From Callipepla californica brunnescens (lineage: Eukaryota > Chordata > Aves > Galliformes > Odontophoridae): a stretch of 64,000 bases of DNA. The notes under the pieces are model-generated. The model was not told the origin of the DNA and ran no database searches. It saw only the letters and a list, made by a program, of their open reading frames with translations. Location of the stretch: NCBI GenBank assembly GCA_023055505.1, contig JALIRH010000013.1, positions 2,914,001 to 2,978,000 on the forward strand, in the 5' to 3' direction. Of this stretch, positions 1-18,800 are shown in pieces (the stretch's first letter is position 1; each line of letters opens with the position of its first letter). The translations under genes and the position numbers were made by a program.

Positions 1-129
1 ATTTCAGAACTGACTGCTAGACTTCTAACACATATTGAGACTACACAATCAAAGAGTCTTTCATGAAAGTTTAATTACATGCTTTTGAATTTGTTTCCTT
101 CTTGACTATGTTGTGCAACAGCGTACTTC

Positions 130-250
130 ACAGAATCTCAGAACTGTAGGGGTTGGAAGGGAGCTCTAGAGATCATTGAGTCCAACCCCTCTGCCAAAGC
201 AGCTCCCAGCCCAGGCTGCACAGGTAGGCATCCGGGTTGGTCTTGAACAT
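130..250 (-). repeat. CR1 LINE 3'-end fragment
   Basis: The plus strand reads cagaatctcag...ggttggaagggagctc...gagtccaaccc, the reverse complement of the conserved CR1 3' end (CR1 sense ends ttggactcgatgatc...ttccaaccc...attctgtg). It lies in the FAM199X intron after exon 4, in the same orientation as the gene. Only the 3'-terminal part is present, the usual 5'-truncated form. Confidence 0.85.
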
Positions 251-414
251 TTCCAGAGTTCACCATTAGGGAGAAATTGAATACTGTGTCTAATTTTTAG
301 CTGACTTCCTCATATGTAATGATGATATAGAAGAAATGTTCACGACACTAAGATTTTGCAACAGATGCCAGAGGGATTGAAAAAAAAACCAAATAAGCAT
401 ATATACACATCTTA

Positions 415-6595
<6,181 letters not shown>

Positions 6596-6689
6596 CTACT
6601 TCCGCCGCGCCGCCGCGGCGCAGCGCCCCCTGCCGCGCCGGAGGCCGAGCGGCCGCACGCGGAAGGGCGCCGGGCGGGGCCGCGCTGCC

Positions 6690-6855
6690 ATGGCGGCGGC
6701 GGCGGCGGGCAAGGCGGCGGGAGCGGTGTACGGGCACGGCGAGAGCGGAGGCGGCGGCGGAGGCTTCCTGGGGCCGCGGGTGCCGGCCGAGGTGGAGGCG
6801 ATGGCCCGCGGCCTGCAGGACGTAGGCAAGGAGACCTTCCGCCGCCTGCTGAAAG
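6690..6855 (+). CDS. COMMD5: COMMD5 exon 1
   Basis: Residues 1-55 plus one base of codon 56. Donor CTGAAAG|GTACGG. Encodes the Ala/Gly-rich N terminus and then MARGLQDVGKETFRRLLK, the first conserved helix. Confidence 0.93.
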
Positions 6856-9800
6856 GTACGGCCCGGCCCCGCGGCTTCTCCCGCGGTGAAGGGGGTGCGG
6901 CGCGGCGGGAAGCGGCGCGCTGCCCTCAGTGCCGAGCTGCGGCCCGCTGCCGGTCTGTGCGTTTCGGCGCCGTATAGTGCCCCAAGCGATATACGGTGTC
7001 CCCCAAGCCCGTCGTCGCGAGGCCGCAGCCCCGGGCAGGCTGTGGGCCCCGGGGAGGTGGTCGTCGTGTGCCCGAACCTCTCGCAAGGTGTTTGTATTGT
7101 TTCCCCTCGGTCAGCTGAGCGAAGCTGTGTGTGCTGAATGATGGCGGCACAGTCGAAGGGACGAGCTGATTCATAGAATCATGGGATGGCCTGGGGTGAA
7201 AAGGACCTCGAAGATCATCAGTTTCAAACCGTCTGCCGTGGGTAGGGTCTCCAACCACTACACCAGGCTGCCCAGAGCCACGTCCAGCCTTGCCTCGAGT
7301 GCCTCCAGGGATGGGGCAGCCACAACCTCTCTGGGCAGCCTGTTCCAGTGCGTCACTGCCCTCTGAGTGAAAAACTTCCTCCTAGCATCTAACCTTAAAT
7401 CTCTGCTGATTTAGTTTAAAACCACTGCACCCTTGTCCTGTCACTAGTTGTTCCCCCTCCTGTTTATACGCTCCCTGAGCAGAACTTGTCAGTGGCTTTC
7501 TGAGGTGAGCTCACGCAGAATCAGAGTCACTTAGAGCTGGAAGGGACCTCAGGAGCTTCCCCATCCTCTCCCCCAATGCAGTTATTTACAGCAGTGGCAC
7601 ATCAACACGTACAGGTAGGTCTGAATATCTCTGGAGAAGGAGACACCCACCTCTTTGGGCAGCTCTGATAGAGTTGTGCCACTCAAAGTAAAACAGTTTT
7701 TCCTCACATTCATATGGAACTCCCTGTATTCCCTTGTTCTGTTGCTTCACGATACTGAAAAGCGTCTGGCCCCACTAACTTGACTCCTGCACTTGAGATA
7801 TTTATAAACAGTGAGGGGATCTCACAGCCTCCTCCAGGCTGAGCTGGAGGCTCTCAGCCTTTCACCATAAGCAGGATGCTCCGGGCCCCTCAGCATCTTT
7901 TTGGCCCTTCACTGGACTCTCTCTGGAAGTTCCCTTTTTGAGCCCGGAACGGGACACAGTGCTCCAGAAGTGACCTCACCATGGCAGAGCAGAGCGGGAG
8001 GATCACCGTTGTCAGTAACAGAGCAGCATAGGCAGGATTTCCTTATGGCAACTGAAAGAGATAAAGGTGCGTGTGCAGTATTTGAGACAAATACGTAGAC
8101 GTGGAACTGTATTTGCTGCGTAGCGCTGGGGCAATGCAGAACCAAAACTTGTATCGGTGGCAGGAAGCCTGACCCTATTCTAAACCCTGTGCTGGTTTGC
8201 GGGAACGATCGGCCGCGTTTTGGTGTGCAGTACCTGCTTGCTGCCCTAGGGGGAGCGAAAAGTCCCTCGGATCTCAAGGTAGGGCACGTAAACGTTGCCG
8301 TATTGGGTCGTTACAGTGCCCGTGTCCGCCGCCGGGAGGTTGAGTCCCCAGCTGCTGTAGGGCTGGCAGAGCTTCCATGCGTCTTCTGTTCTTGGTGGTC
8401 CGTGGTTAACGGCTTGCAGAGCGCTGCAGGTTATCCGGCAGAGGAAGGCTGTCTTTGAGGATGATGGATTTCAACAGGCTGTGTGGAATCACATGGTGCT
8501 CACACCAAGTTCTTCCTGAGGCTGTCGCCGTCAGTTTAGCACCAAATCATAATGAAAAAAAAAGTAGATGCTGCTTCATGTACCTTCTTAGTTAAAGACA
8601 CCATTCTCTCAGGGTTATCCAGTATTGTAGACTGCTAAAATTGAAGTTTGTGACCACAGGTATCACCTCCTAGGAGCCAGTGGCTTAGCAGAGAGACTTC
8701 TTAGGGATGTTTTTCAGATTGTTTGTCATCTGCCTGACTGTTAGAAATGCTGGAGCAGCTGACGTTTCTGAGTGCCTTGAACTGCTCTGAGTAAAAAACG
8801 CCTTGTATTCTAGGGGAAACAGAGTAGTTTTTAAAAGAAGTCACAGATTTTTAACCAGTTGTTACGGTTGGTCTGTAGCAAGAAGACGTATTGTCCTAGA
8901 AGCTGTCTAGACAAATGGAAGCTGTATTTTAATAGGTAAATGTATACAGTTATCTGTGTCCTGCTGTGCATGAGATGTACTGAAGAGGCCTCAGTGCTGA
9001 TACGTGTTTGGCTTTTTCAGCAGATTGGATCTTCTTCCTTTGTTCAAAGGAAGTTTGTCTTAGAGCAGAGCCTTTTTCAGACAACGTGGAAAGTTTGGTA
9101 CTAGCACCTTGCCCATCCTAGCTAATCTGAGCCACATGTGCACTGTGATGGCACTGGGCAAACTGAGTCTGCCATGTGAGTGGTTCAGGGCTCATCACTG
9201 CCACGCTGGTTACTAGCATGTAATATTGTTAAGCCTGGTTTAACAGTCATTTCCCTCAAAGTTTATATTGTTGGCATTTGTGCAGACTGCAAGACTTGGA
9301 GGTTTATTTTTGCTTCCTTGCTCATTTAATCTTTAGTCTCTGCCGCTATTGAAAGATAATCATGGATACAGGAGATGTTCACTGTCTCCAGGTCTTCCAC
9401 TTTTTTAAAGGGATCTTTCATTGCTTTCTTATTCACAGTCACTGTTAATGCATTGGAAGGAAAAGACTGCAAAGAATCTGTCAAGCTGATTGCAGAAAGC
9501 ACCAACCTCTCAGAAGAGCAGCTTGCTTTCCTCATTTCTGGCATGTATACCCTTCTCCGGGAAGCACTGAGACTCCCTTTAGCGACTTTCAAACAAGAGG
9601 TGAGTTCTGGGAGGACCCACAGCCTGAATCAGTTACAATTGTGCCGCACGTGAGTTGCCATCTAAATACTGTTTGACAGAGTGAGGAGCCCCACGCAAAA
9701 TGTTGCTCCAAGTTAAAGCAGTTAGCAGAAACTGTTAGAAGCATAGAGAACTTTTTTTTTTTTTCTTGTATAGATTTACAGTGAGCTTTAGTACAGTGAG

Positions 9801-12800
9801 TATTAATTCAGTGGGAAAGAGATTACTGTACCTATTTCTGCTTCAATATCTTGTTTGCTATGCATGTTTTTTTCCCCTCTAAAATTAAAACTCCTAAATA
9901 AACCTTTGCAAATGTTATTTCATTGGCATCTGCTCTCTTTCCTACCCTGTGTGTTCACATATACTGTTCATTCTGTTTACCCTTACGGACAAACAATACA
10001 AGAAATGTTATGTCTTCATAGCTCCACCATAAGGGAAGGAAGGAGTTACGGTCAGAACAATATAGTAGGAGCTGGGAGCAAGTGCTATCTCTGTTTATGC
10101 TGTGGATGTTCTCTGTGCATGTGCATATACCAGCCATGGTCCTGGTTCATATTCCCTTTTCATGGCTATTTTCTTTTACCTTACATTTTTCTGATTTCAT
10201 TTTTATGTGAGCAAACCTCTTCTGAGCTTCTGTCTGTTTAAGAGACTGTGTCCCTACTCACCCAGGCATATTGGGAAAACACATTCCAGGAAACAGTGAA
10301 ACAGTGCTTTTAGTATTCAGAGCTCATCTTTTCCCACTGCCTTTATGTTCTCATAGTTTAAACAAGTTACTACAAGGCCTGTGTGAGAATAGGATCGTGT
10401 AATTACTCTAAAGACAGATGGTGTAGTGAATAGCTCCATAAAAGAAATGGCAGGGATGCAGCTTTCAAAGCATCAAGTCTTCCAAGAGATTTAGGCCTTT
10501 AAAATTAATTTCTCACAACTTAATTGAATGCTTCTGGAAATTCTTCCCAATGAGTAATGTATCATTTCGAAACTACTGGGATTTGAGACTAGAACTTTGG
10601 GTGAGAGATAGCAAGCAAGCAACTACTATTAATTTACTTGGTAAGAAGTCATCTTTCATGAGCGTACCCTGTAAAATTTCACCTTCTTTGTCGTTCTAGG
10701 TTTTTAAGGAAGACCTGAAGGAGCTCAGGTATGCCTGCTAATGCCTGTTTTTTTCCACCTGTTTGTTTTTCATAACTTTTACGTAACTGCCTTCCCAAGT
10801 CAACTTTTTTACACAACAAAGCTGGTATAGAAATTACCTGTAAATAACACATAACGCATCTGTTGCCAAATGTCATACGAAGCCAGAGGAAAAAAACAGG
10901 TGTTGTGTAAGACTTGATTTAGCGCCGAGCATGAGCAGTAAATTTTGCATGCTGAGGAGATTGGTCTAATTTAGTCTGTAATGTAGGTTATGCAAATGTG
11001 AGTGACCTTCTCTTTGCCATCCCATCCTTGCCCTGCAATATTTTTTAACATGTTTGGTAAGGCAGCGGTAACATTTCAGAAGCTAAGAAACTGCCCTACT
11101 TTCTTTCTTCTTTGAAAGGCCAATGATATAACACTCAAGAACTCCTACCACCTTGTTCAGCTAGGAGCTCTCCTGCTGATTACCCAACAAAGCATAACAT
11201 TTGTTACATCAGCCTGTTCAGGGTATCTCTGAATAGAAGTTCGTATCCTAAAAGCCAGGCTCAGATACTAATGATCTTTAGAGGTTTTCCCTATTTCTGT
11301 AGTTGGCAGTAAGGAGAAGAGCAGTAGTTGATGCTTTCATCTGTAGAGCAACTTCTGCACCAAGATTCAAATATTTAAAAATATTAATTTCCTACAGTTC
11401 TTTGCATTCTGATTGCTACCTAGGATATAGAGATTCCTACTTCCTTCTTTTCTCATCCTTATTTATCTGTTAACCTGCAGATTGGTTGCTTCCTCAGAAC
11501 AGTCATAAGCGTAAGCTACTTTATGAGCAACTTCAGGTAGCTCGGATTTAGATGGATGTGGTTGGTGAGGTGTAATCGAGGCCCTGTTGAACAGTGACTT
11601 GCTTGTTGATGCAGTTTTGTGTGGAGGACAGAGCTGGAGTTTGGCTTTGTCTTGTGAGCTAAAATGCAAGCTGCTTCCTCCAGCACATCGCAGAGTTCAC
11701 ACCCAGGTTAAAGTAGGTCAGGAAGAAACTGATGGATTTCTTTTGACCCAGTGGGAGTTGGTGTTTTTTGAGGTGCATACAGAATGTGTTCCGTGTGATT
11801 ATGGAATAATGAGGAGCTCTAAAACCTCCGTGGCAGTTTTCTGGGGACAAGTGAATATTCCTCTGTTGAACAGTGGAGAAAGTAGGTATACAGGAGTGAC
11901 AGAGGTCACTGTCTGGGCTGGCTGTGTGCTCTGCATCCAGGAATAAAGATTCCTGAGCCCCTGTCCTTGTTAGCTGACCATGCTTTAATATGCCTTACAG
12001 TTTTGTACTTGTTTTTCAAACTTCAAGGATTACTCATGGAAATACAAAAGCAGCTTTCAGTCTGAATCATCTTTTTCCTCTCTGTTGTATTTTGTTAAAT
12101 CTTTTGTATTTTGTTATTTTGGTTAACGTGACTGATAATGGAGCAATAGTTCAGGTATTTGCATTTGTCATGCTTGCACTTACATGTTTCCTGTGCTGCT
12201 CATTGTGGCTTATTGGCTTCCATAACTGTTGGACGTTATTTGGACTCTGTCAGTCTCTTTTGTCTTTAGAGTGGCTTCCCTCACCTCGTGGCTGAGCTTG
12301 CAGAAGAATAAACAGCTCATTCTGCTGTCAAGTTGTGGTACTCAGTAAATGTTACCACCTTCAGCACCTTTGATTTTTCTGGGAAATATCATATCCTATG
12401 CTTCCCAATACAGCTGAGCCTGAACATGAAATGTTTGCGTCTACTAATTACGTTCAGACACATGTCCTCCTGCAGTGACTCCTGCAGGTCATCCTGTGAT
12501 CACGTGCACAAAGAACATCAGTAATTAGCTGAGGAGCAGTGTCTTGGCATTCTTGGCATCCAGTGTATTTTGCATTTTAAGGCAGAAAAAATGCTTATTT
12601 CCTATTTAAACTTCATTTGCAAATGTATCTTCTTTTGAGAGGATTGAGATCTGAGCTGGGTTACCTGTTGTCACTTCTCATGCATTCTAGTTTGTCCTTT
12701 TCAGTGAAGCTGAGAGCCGGCTTGTCTAATTCCATCCATACAAAGTCTTGTAGTTCTCAATTTCCTGGTGATGCAGCTGGTATTGGCTTCTAGTTTTATT

Positions 12801-15800
12801 GGAAAGAGAGATGCTGGGAGACGTGCCCACTTGTGAGGAATTAGCTCGGTACTACTGGTTCCATAGGGTTGCCAGCCCATACTCATATGTTTTTTTGTCC
12901 TGACTGACTCAGTCAGTGAGAATGAAATCATACTAAATTTTGGATGCTATTTTTTTTCTTCCTTTAATAACTTCGTGATTCAGGGCAATAACATGGGATT
13001 GAGACATCCTTACACTGGATCTTATTCTCAGAATTTTCCTTTGAAAACTGATTATCATCTGTAACTCAGACCTGAGCTGTGCCGTGTTCTGTGTCTAAAC
13101 TGCTTAGTATGTGATAAGCTGCTTGAGTTGGGAACAAAATTTTCAGCAAAGTCATTAACTGCGGGGCAAAAATAACACAAGCGTAAAGGTAGCATTAATG
13201 CTTCTATTTTAGTAACCTGCAGTCTTACAGTCAAGCAAATATTGTGATAGTATCACAGTAATTGTATTATAACCCCCTTTCTTCAGCTCTTCTGCTACAT
13301 TCAGAGGCTATTTCGTCATCTAAGTGATCCACTCGCACAGGTTGTGTAGGTAATGCTTGCAGAAAGTCTCATCTCTTTGGGCACACACATGCAACTAAAA
13401 AATCAGTCTAGTCTCCCCACCTCAGTTCCTGGTTTGCCTCAGCTGACTGGCTTTCTAGTATGAATAGAGTTTTATCCAAGCACCATTTAAGAACCTGTTG
13501 TAGCCTCACTTTTTCCTAAAAGGTTTCAAACTCAGATAACTGCCATTTCATTTTCCCACTGTGTGAGTTGATGAGTTGTTTTTTTTCCCCACACTTTAAG
13601 CCCTTTAGGACAGGTAACTTCTTTGTTCGCTTTGATTGTCTTTGATAGACTGCTGTGTATCTCAAGGCAGTGGTGAGTAATGTCTCAGGGCACTGATTCA
13701 TACTCAGTGCCCAATTTAACTGTGGCAGCTGAAGCAGTTACTTATTCCACTGGTCCAGTATGCCTCTCTGTAGGAGGTCACTGTCTCTGTGCAAAGGCAG
13801 CTGAATGGATAATGTTTGCTCTGCAGTCTTTGCAGTTCACAGCCTGATATATTGAACTGGAAATCAGCAGCAGCTTATTTGTAAAGCAGCATCGGAATCA
13901 GAGGAACGGTAAAATAGTGGAGTGCAAAAGGCAGATGGAGTGAGTGAGTCTGTTCAGCTTGTTTTAATGGTCTCATCAAATTTATCCTTGTCCTCCCCAT
14001 GTTAGATATCTTCCTTTTGTAAGTACTCTTAGCTACAAGGGCTTCTGTTTTTACTTTCAAGGGAGCAAGTCATTCTGTCTTCTTTTCATTGCACTTTTCA
14101 GGTCAGAGTGAAATGAAATGTCTAGGCTTGGGATGTTTAGAAGGACACGTTGTCAGTCTGCCTTCTGTGATTGTCAGAGCCATCAGTAAAACTTCTTTAC
14201 TAAGAGAAATTAGGCAGATATGGGGTTCTTCTGAAACTCACTGTTGCCATTTTAGGTAGCACAGGAAGTTGGAGCACAGCTTTTAGGGTTCTTGTAAAAG
14301 CAGCCTGTCCTTCTGAGAGCCTAGTCTGAGTCAATACTGAAGTGCTTACATAAGAGAGGATGGCAATTTTAAGCAATGCAAAATGGAAAATGTTGATCCT
14401 ATTTTTGTGTTCTGCAATAGGTTTTTTGCAGCTAAGCCCATATATTTGTGGTTACAAAACACTTATCTATTTTCTACTGCTCTTTTCTTTCAGGGTACCA
14501 GAAGATTTCATCACGGACTTTTCCAGCATTGTCTTTGGTAACAGGTCAGTATTTTCGTGTGTCATGCATTGTGCAACCCTGCAGTTACACATTCCAGGCC
14601 TGTTGAAGAAACAGCAAAATTCTCTAAACTCACAAGAGGAAGGTTTGTCTCATTGTTTGGATTCAGTATAAATATCCATCATACATTGCTGTGTATGCAG
14701 TAAGTAGCTTTCGTGCCATTTGTCCTTTTTCATCTACGATCATCACCAGTTTTTATACGCTCTATATCCTGTAAAATGCAGCAGTACCTACAGATGATGA
14801 GTACATTACAGAATTAAGCATTCTTATCGTCATTGCAAGTTCGAGCAAAAGTGAAAGGCTTGCTTTGTTGAGAAATAAGCTACGAGCATCCTTCTACATG
14901 CTGTGGTTTGTAGAAACTTTCTCAGACATCATTTAATCACATCTTCATGTACAGTTGGATTCACACTGAGCAAATTGATATTATATATGAGAGATCATCT
15001 GTTCTGCTAGCTGTTACTCATTCACCAAGCAGTACACCTCCTTACCTTCAGACTGTGTACCAGTCAGAAACTTTTTGAAAAGGCTTTCTCTGCTGTTCCT
15101 TACAGGAATTCCCTTTTCTCTGTATGTTTTCTACTCAGTTGGATCTATCTTCCTCTGTGTGCTGAAATTGCTTGAACTTCCTGCATATGCAGAGCTTTCC
15201 TCCTTGGTAGGTGAGGTCACTCAGCACACAGCATCACCAGCCTAGAGCTGTTTCAGATATACTGACAGTCATCATTGTGGTCTCTCACTTCCCCTCACAA
15301 GGGTCTGAATGCTGCTACCAACATTTAAAGTCCTTCTAATTTCCTTAGTTAAAATCTTTGATTTAAAACAAATGGTTCTTGGAGTAAAAATAAATTCAGC
15401 CTTCTCATCTTTTCTTTGTTATTCTGTTCAAATTATAGGTGTGAAGGAATGCAAAATTCGTGGTTGCAAAGTGGAAATATTGTTTGCAGTGGAGAAAGAA
15501 GTTAAATTTGGATGTCATTTGAAGCATGCATGATTGTCTGTTTTCTGCTGTGAAATCACGATGCTGGAAAATTTAGCTTTTTCTCATTTCAAAAGCTGTG
15601 ATTATCCAGTGTAATCTTGCTCTGCGTTTTGAGATCAGAGAAGAGCACCTCGGATTTGATTTCTAGACAGATCTGCTTTTATAATCTTTAGTAGTGAATC
15701 ATGCCTATGCTTATTGAGTTGTAAGTGTGTATGACTGTGATGGTAAGAGAAGTATTAAGCATTATCATCTGATCGAAAATTCGGCATGAGCTAGATAACC

Positions 15801-18800
15801 AGAAAAATCACTTTCAGAGTTTTTAATACTTTTTCTGGCATCTTATCCTATTTTTAACATCCTGTTCATTAAACAACTCTGAAGTGCTGGAAACTTAACA
15901 TTTATACTTCTGTGTCTCCACCAAACTATACAGACTGAAAGGGAAATAAAACTTTGCACATTCGCACCATAAAATAAGTGTATGAAATGAAAAGGTTTTT
16001 TTTTAAGAGAAAGTATAGCCATAACTTCCTCCACTTAGAATGTTTATAATTGATGTACTGCATCTTTTTTTAGATAGCATAGCTTTAGCTTCTACCAGGA
16101 GTGAGCATTCTGTGCTACTTGACATGCACTAGTTCATACATTTTCTCTGTTCAGTGGCATGCTGGGCTGAATGGTTACGTGCATCAGAAACCATCCCAAA
16201 TTTATCTTCAATTTTGATATTGTTATGTCAGTTGCTGCTCCAGATTCTTAAATCTTACATCTTCAATTACTCTGTTTCATCCTTCGAATGGTGACGTTCG
16301 TGCCAGCAGGCGTTCCATTTTGGATGTTCTGTAGTTGATCCATATTGCTTTACTCATTCTAACTTCTGTCGTAGGCACCATATGTGTGGTGACAGTGTAC
16401 TGCAGCTGCTGGCACAGAGAGTTTATGAAGTGCAGTTATATGCCATAGGTAGTGGATACAAGGCCCGATGAGTCTTTTCTGCTCCGTTTTGTTATTCCTC
16501 TTGGAAGATGATGGTTTGATTAAGGGATTTTGCAGTATCTGTGTGTATGTTGGCCACTGTACACATTGTCAGCCTTCTTGCAGTTGTAATCCTCTCCAAC
16601 CAGGGAAAGTGGCGACAGAAGTGGAATTCGAGCTATAAAAACTGTGACTCTGAGGAGCTGGTATTGAAGAGCAGTCTAGTTTGGCCACAGAAATGCCCTA
16701 ATTTAACAGCCTGTGTTTGGTCACTGCTGACCTTTCCAGTCACTGCTAACCATAACATCTTCCTGCTATCCCTGTTCATTCTGTGCCCCGTGCTGCTGCT
16801 GCACTGAATGGACTGTCCTCCATTGAAGGGAGTCAGCATGTCTTAAGGATAGCAGCAGTGTGGCTGTTTTTAGGCATTTCCCAAATTAAGCAATACTCTG
16901 GCAGCAGCTCACCACTGAGGGAAAGGGCTGTTCTCCTTGTTTAATCCTGCTAATGACCATTCTAGACTGTGGCTCCTTATGGTTGCACCCAGCTGTGTGA
17001 CCTACTTCCTATTCAGTACTGTACAGTGTGTAGGAACCAGCTGATCTGTTTTCTCTGCTTGTCACTTTGTTGTACTGTTTGGGATGTGTGTCACTTCTGA
17101 CCAGCACTGCTCCCCCAAAAGAAGGATCAATTCTTTGTTATATTGAAGAGTATTGGAGGATCTTAGCCTATCAGTATTTGGTACTTTATCAATAATCGTT
17201 AATCTTTCTCAGCAGTTTCTAAAAGGACTATCTCACTTGAACAAAATAATGAGTTCCTGCAGTCCCTGATTTGTTCAGAGAGGATTCCTTTCTGATGTAA
17301 AGTCTGTAATTAGATTATGTCTAGCACCATGGGTGAAGGATAAGGTAATGTTCCTTATCCTACCCTCAGCTGGAGTAGCTTTGAAATGTACCGTAAATAA
17401 CTACCAGAGAAGTGTGATAGTTTGCCAAAAAATAAATATGTAAGTAACACTTACCCCAAGTCTGTCCTCCTAATGGACCAGCTGAATGATCTCTCTCTGA
17501 AGGTGTTCTCTCAGTATATCTAAAAATGGGTGCTTGTTATGTCTTTGTACTAGATTTGGCTTGTTTACTCACCTACAGTTGAAGATGCTCTTACAGTTTT
17601 AAAGACTGTCAACCACCTGAAGTTTAATCGATGTCAGCTACATTTCCTCACAGAATGAAACTGAGGTTTGACGAGCCTGATTCTTCCTGTAATATATGCA
17701 ATGAGGAAAGGCCTGCCCTTCTCAAGGAGTAGTCTAGTCAGAGGTCATGGAGGTTGTGCTAGGGTTGGTGCGTATATTACATAAGGAATTTGGGGTTTGT
17801 TTAGTTTGCTGGATTAGTAAGAACCACTGTGTGATTTTATTTTGTAATGTGCTTCAGAGTGCGCTCTAATATCATTATATTTAAAACACTGCTGCGAGCT
17901 AATACTGGGTGCTTTCTGCTGAAGGAGCACAATGAGCTTATTCCAGCTTTTTGGCTTGAGTCATCTGTCTTCTGTTCCTGCTTGCTTGTTCCTGCTGGAT
18001 TTGTGTTAAGGTTTATCTGTAGGTCCCTTTCTCTAGTGCATTGAGAATTGAAATAATGGATATGCCAGCCACCGTATGACTCTTACTAGTAAGATGACCT
18101 TAGTTTACTGGAATTACACAGAGTAGCTTTGTCTCTTTTTTTTTGTTTTGTTTTTTTTTTAACAGCTACCATAGTAGTTAAACATAAGAAAAATGGGTAA
18201 TCTGGTTATAACCATCTTAAACCTCCAACTCATTCAGACCTGTTGGGTCATCTGTGTGGGTTACTGAGCTCTGGCACAGGGTGCCCAGAGAGGTTGTGGA
18301 GTCTCCCTCCTTGGAGAAGAAAACTTGCCTGGATATGGTCCTGGGCAGCCTGCCCTAGGTAGTCCTTCTTGAGCAGGGGACTGGGCCACATAACTTCTAG
18401 AGGTGTCTTCCAATCATTTTCAACCATTCCATAAAATCTCTCTAAATGAAGATAGATTTACACCAAGAAACAAGTTCCAGACAGATTTGTTCTGAGGAAT
18501 CTTATCCTCCCTTTAGTTTGTTGTTGCTTTTGTGAATTTGCATTTCAGTCTCCTGTTTCTTATTTGCTCTGTAGGCGTCCTGTTTCTGAAGGCACAGCTC
18601 TGACGCAAGCAAGTAGGCTGCCAAACATCCAGGACTTCAAGTGGAGAGTGGACGTAGCTATATCCACGAGGTAAAAAAGAGAATCCTGCATGACCATGGA
18701 AGAGATTTTGACCGAGGCTGACTTTCTGTGCTGCCTAAAATATTAATGATGTTAAAGTGTGCCTTGCTGCATTAAATGTTAAGATACAGAGGCATTTTTT

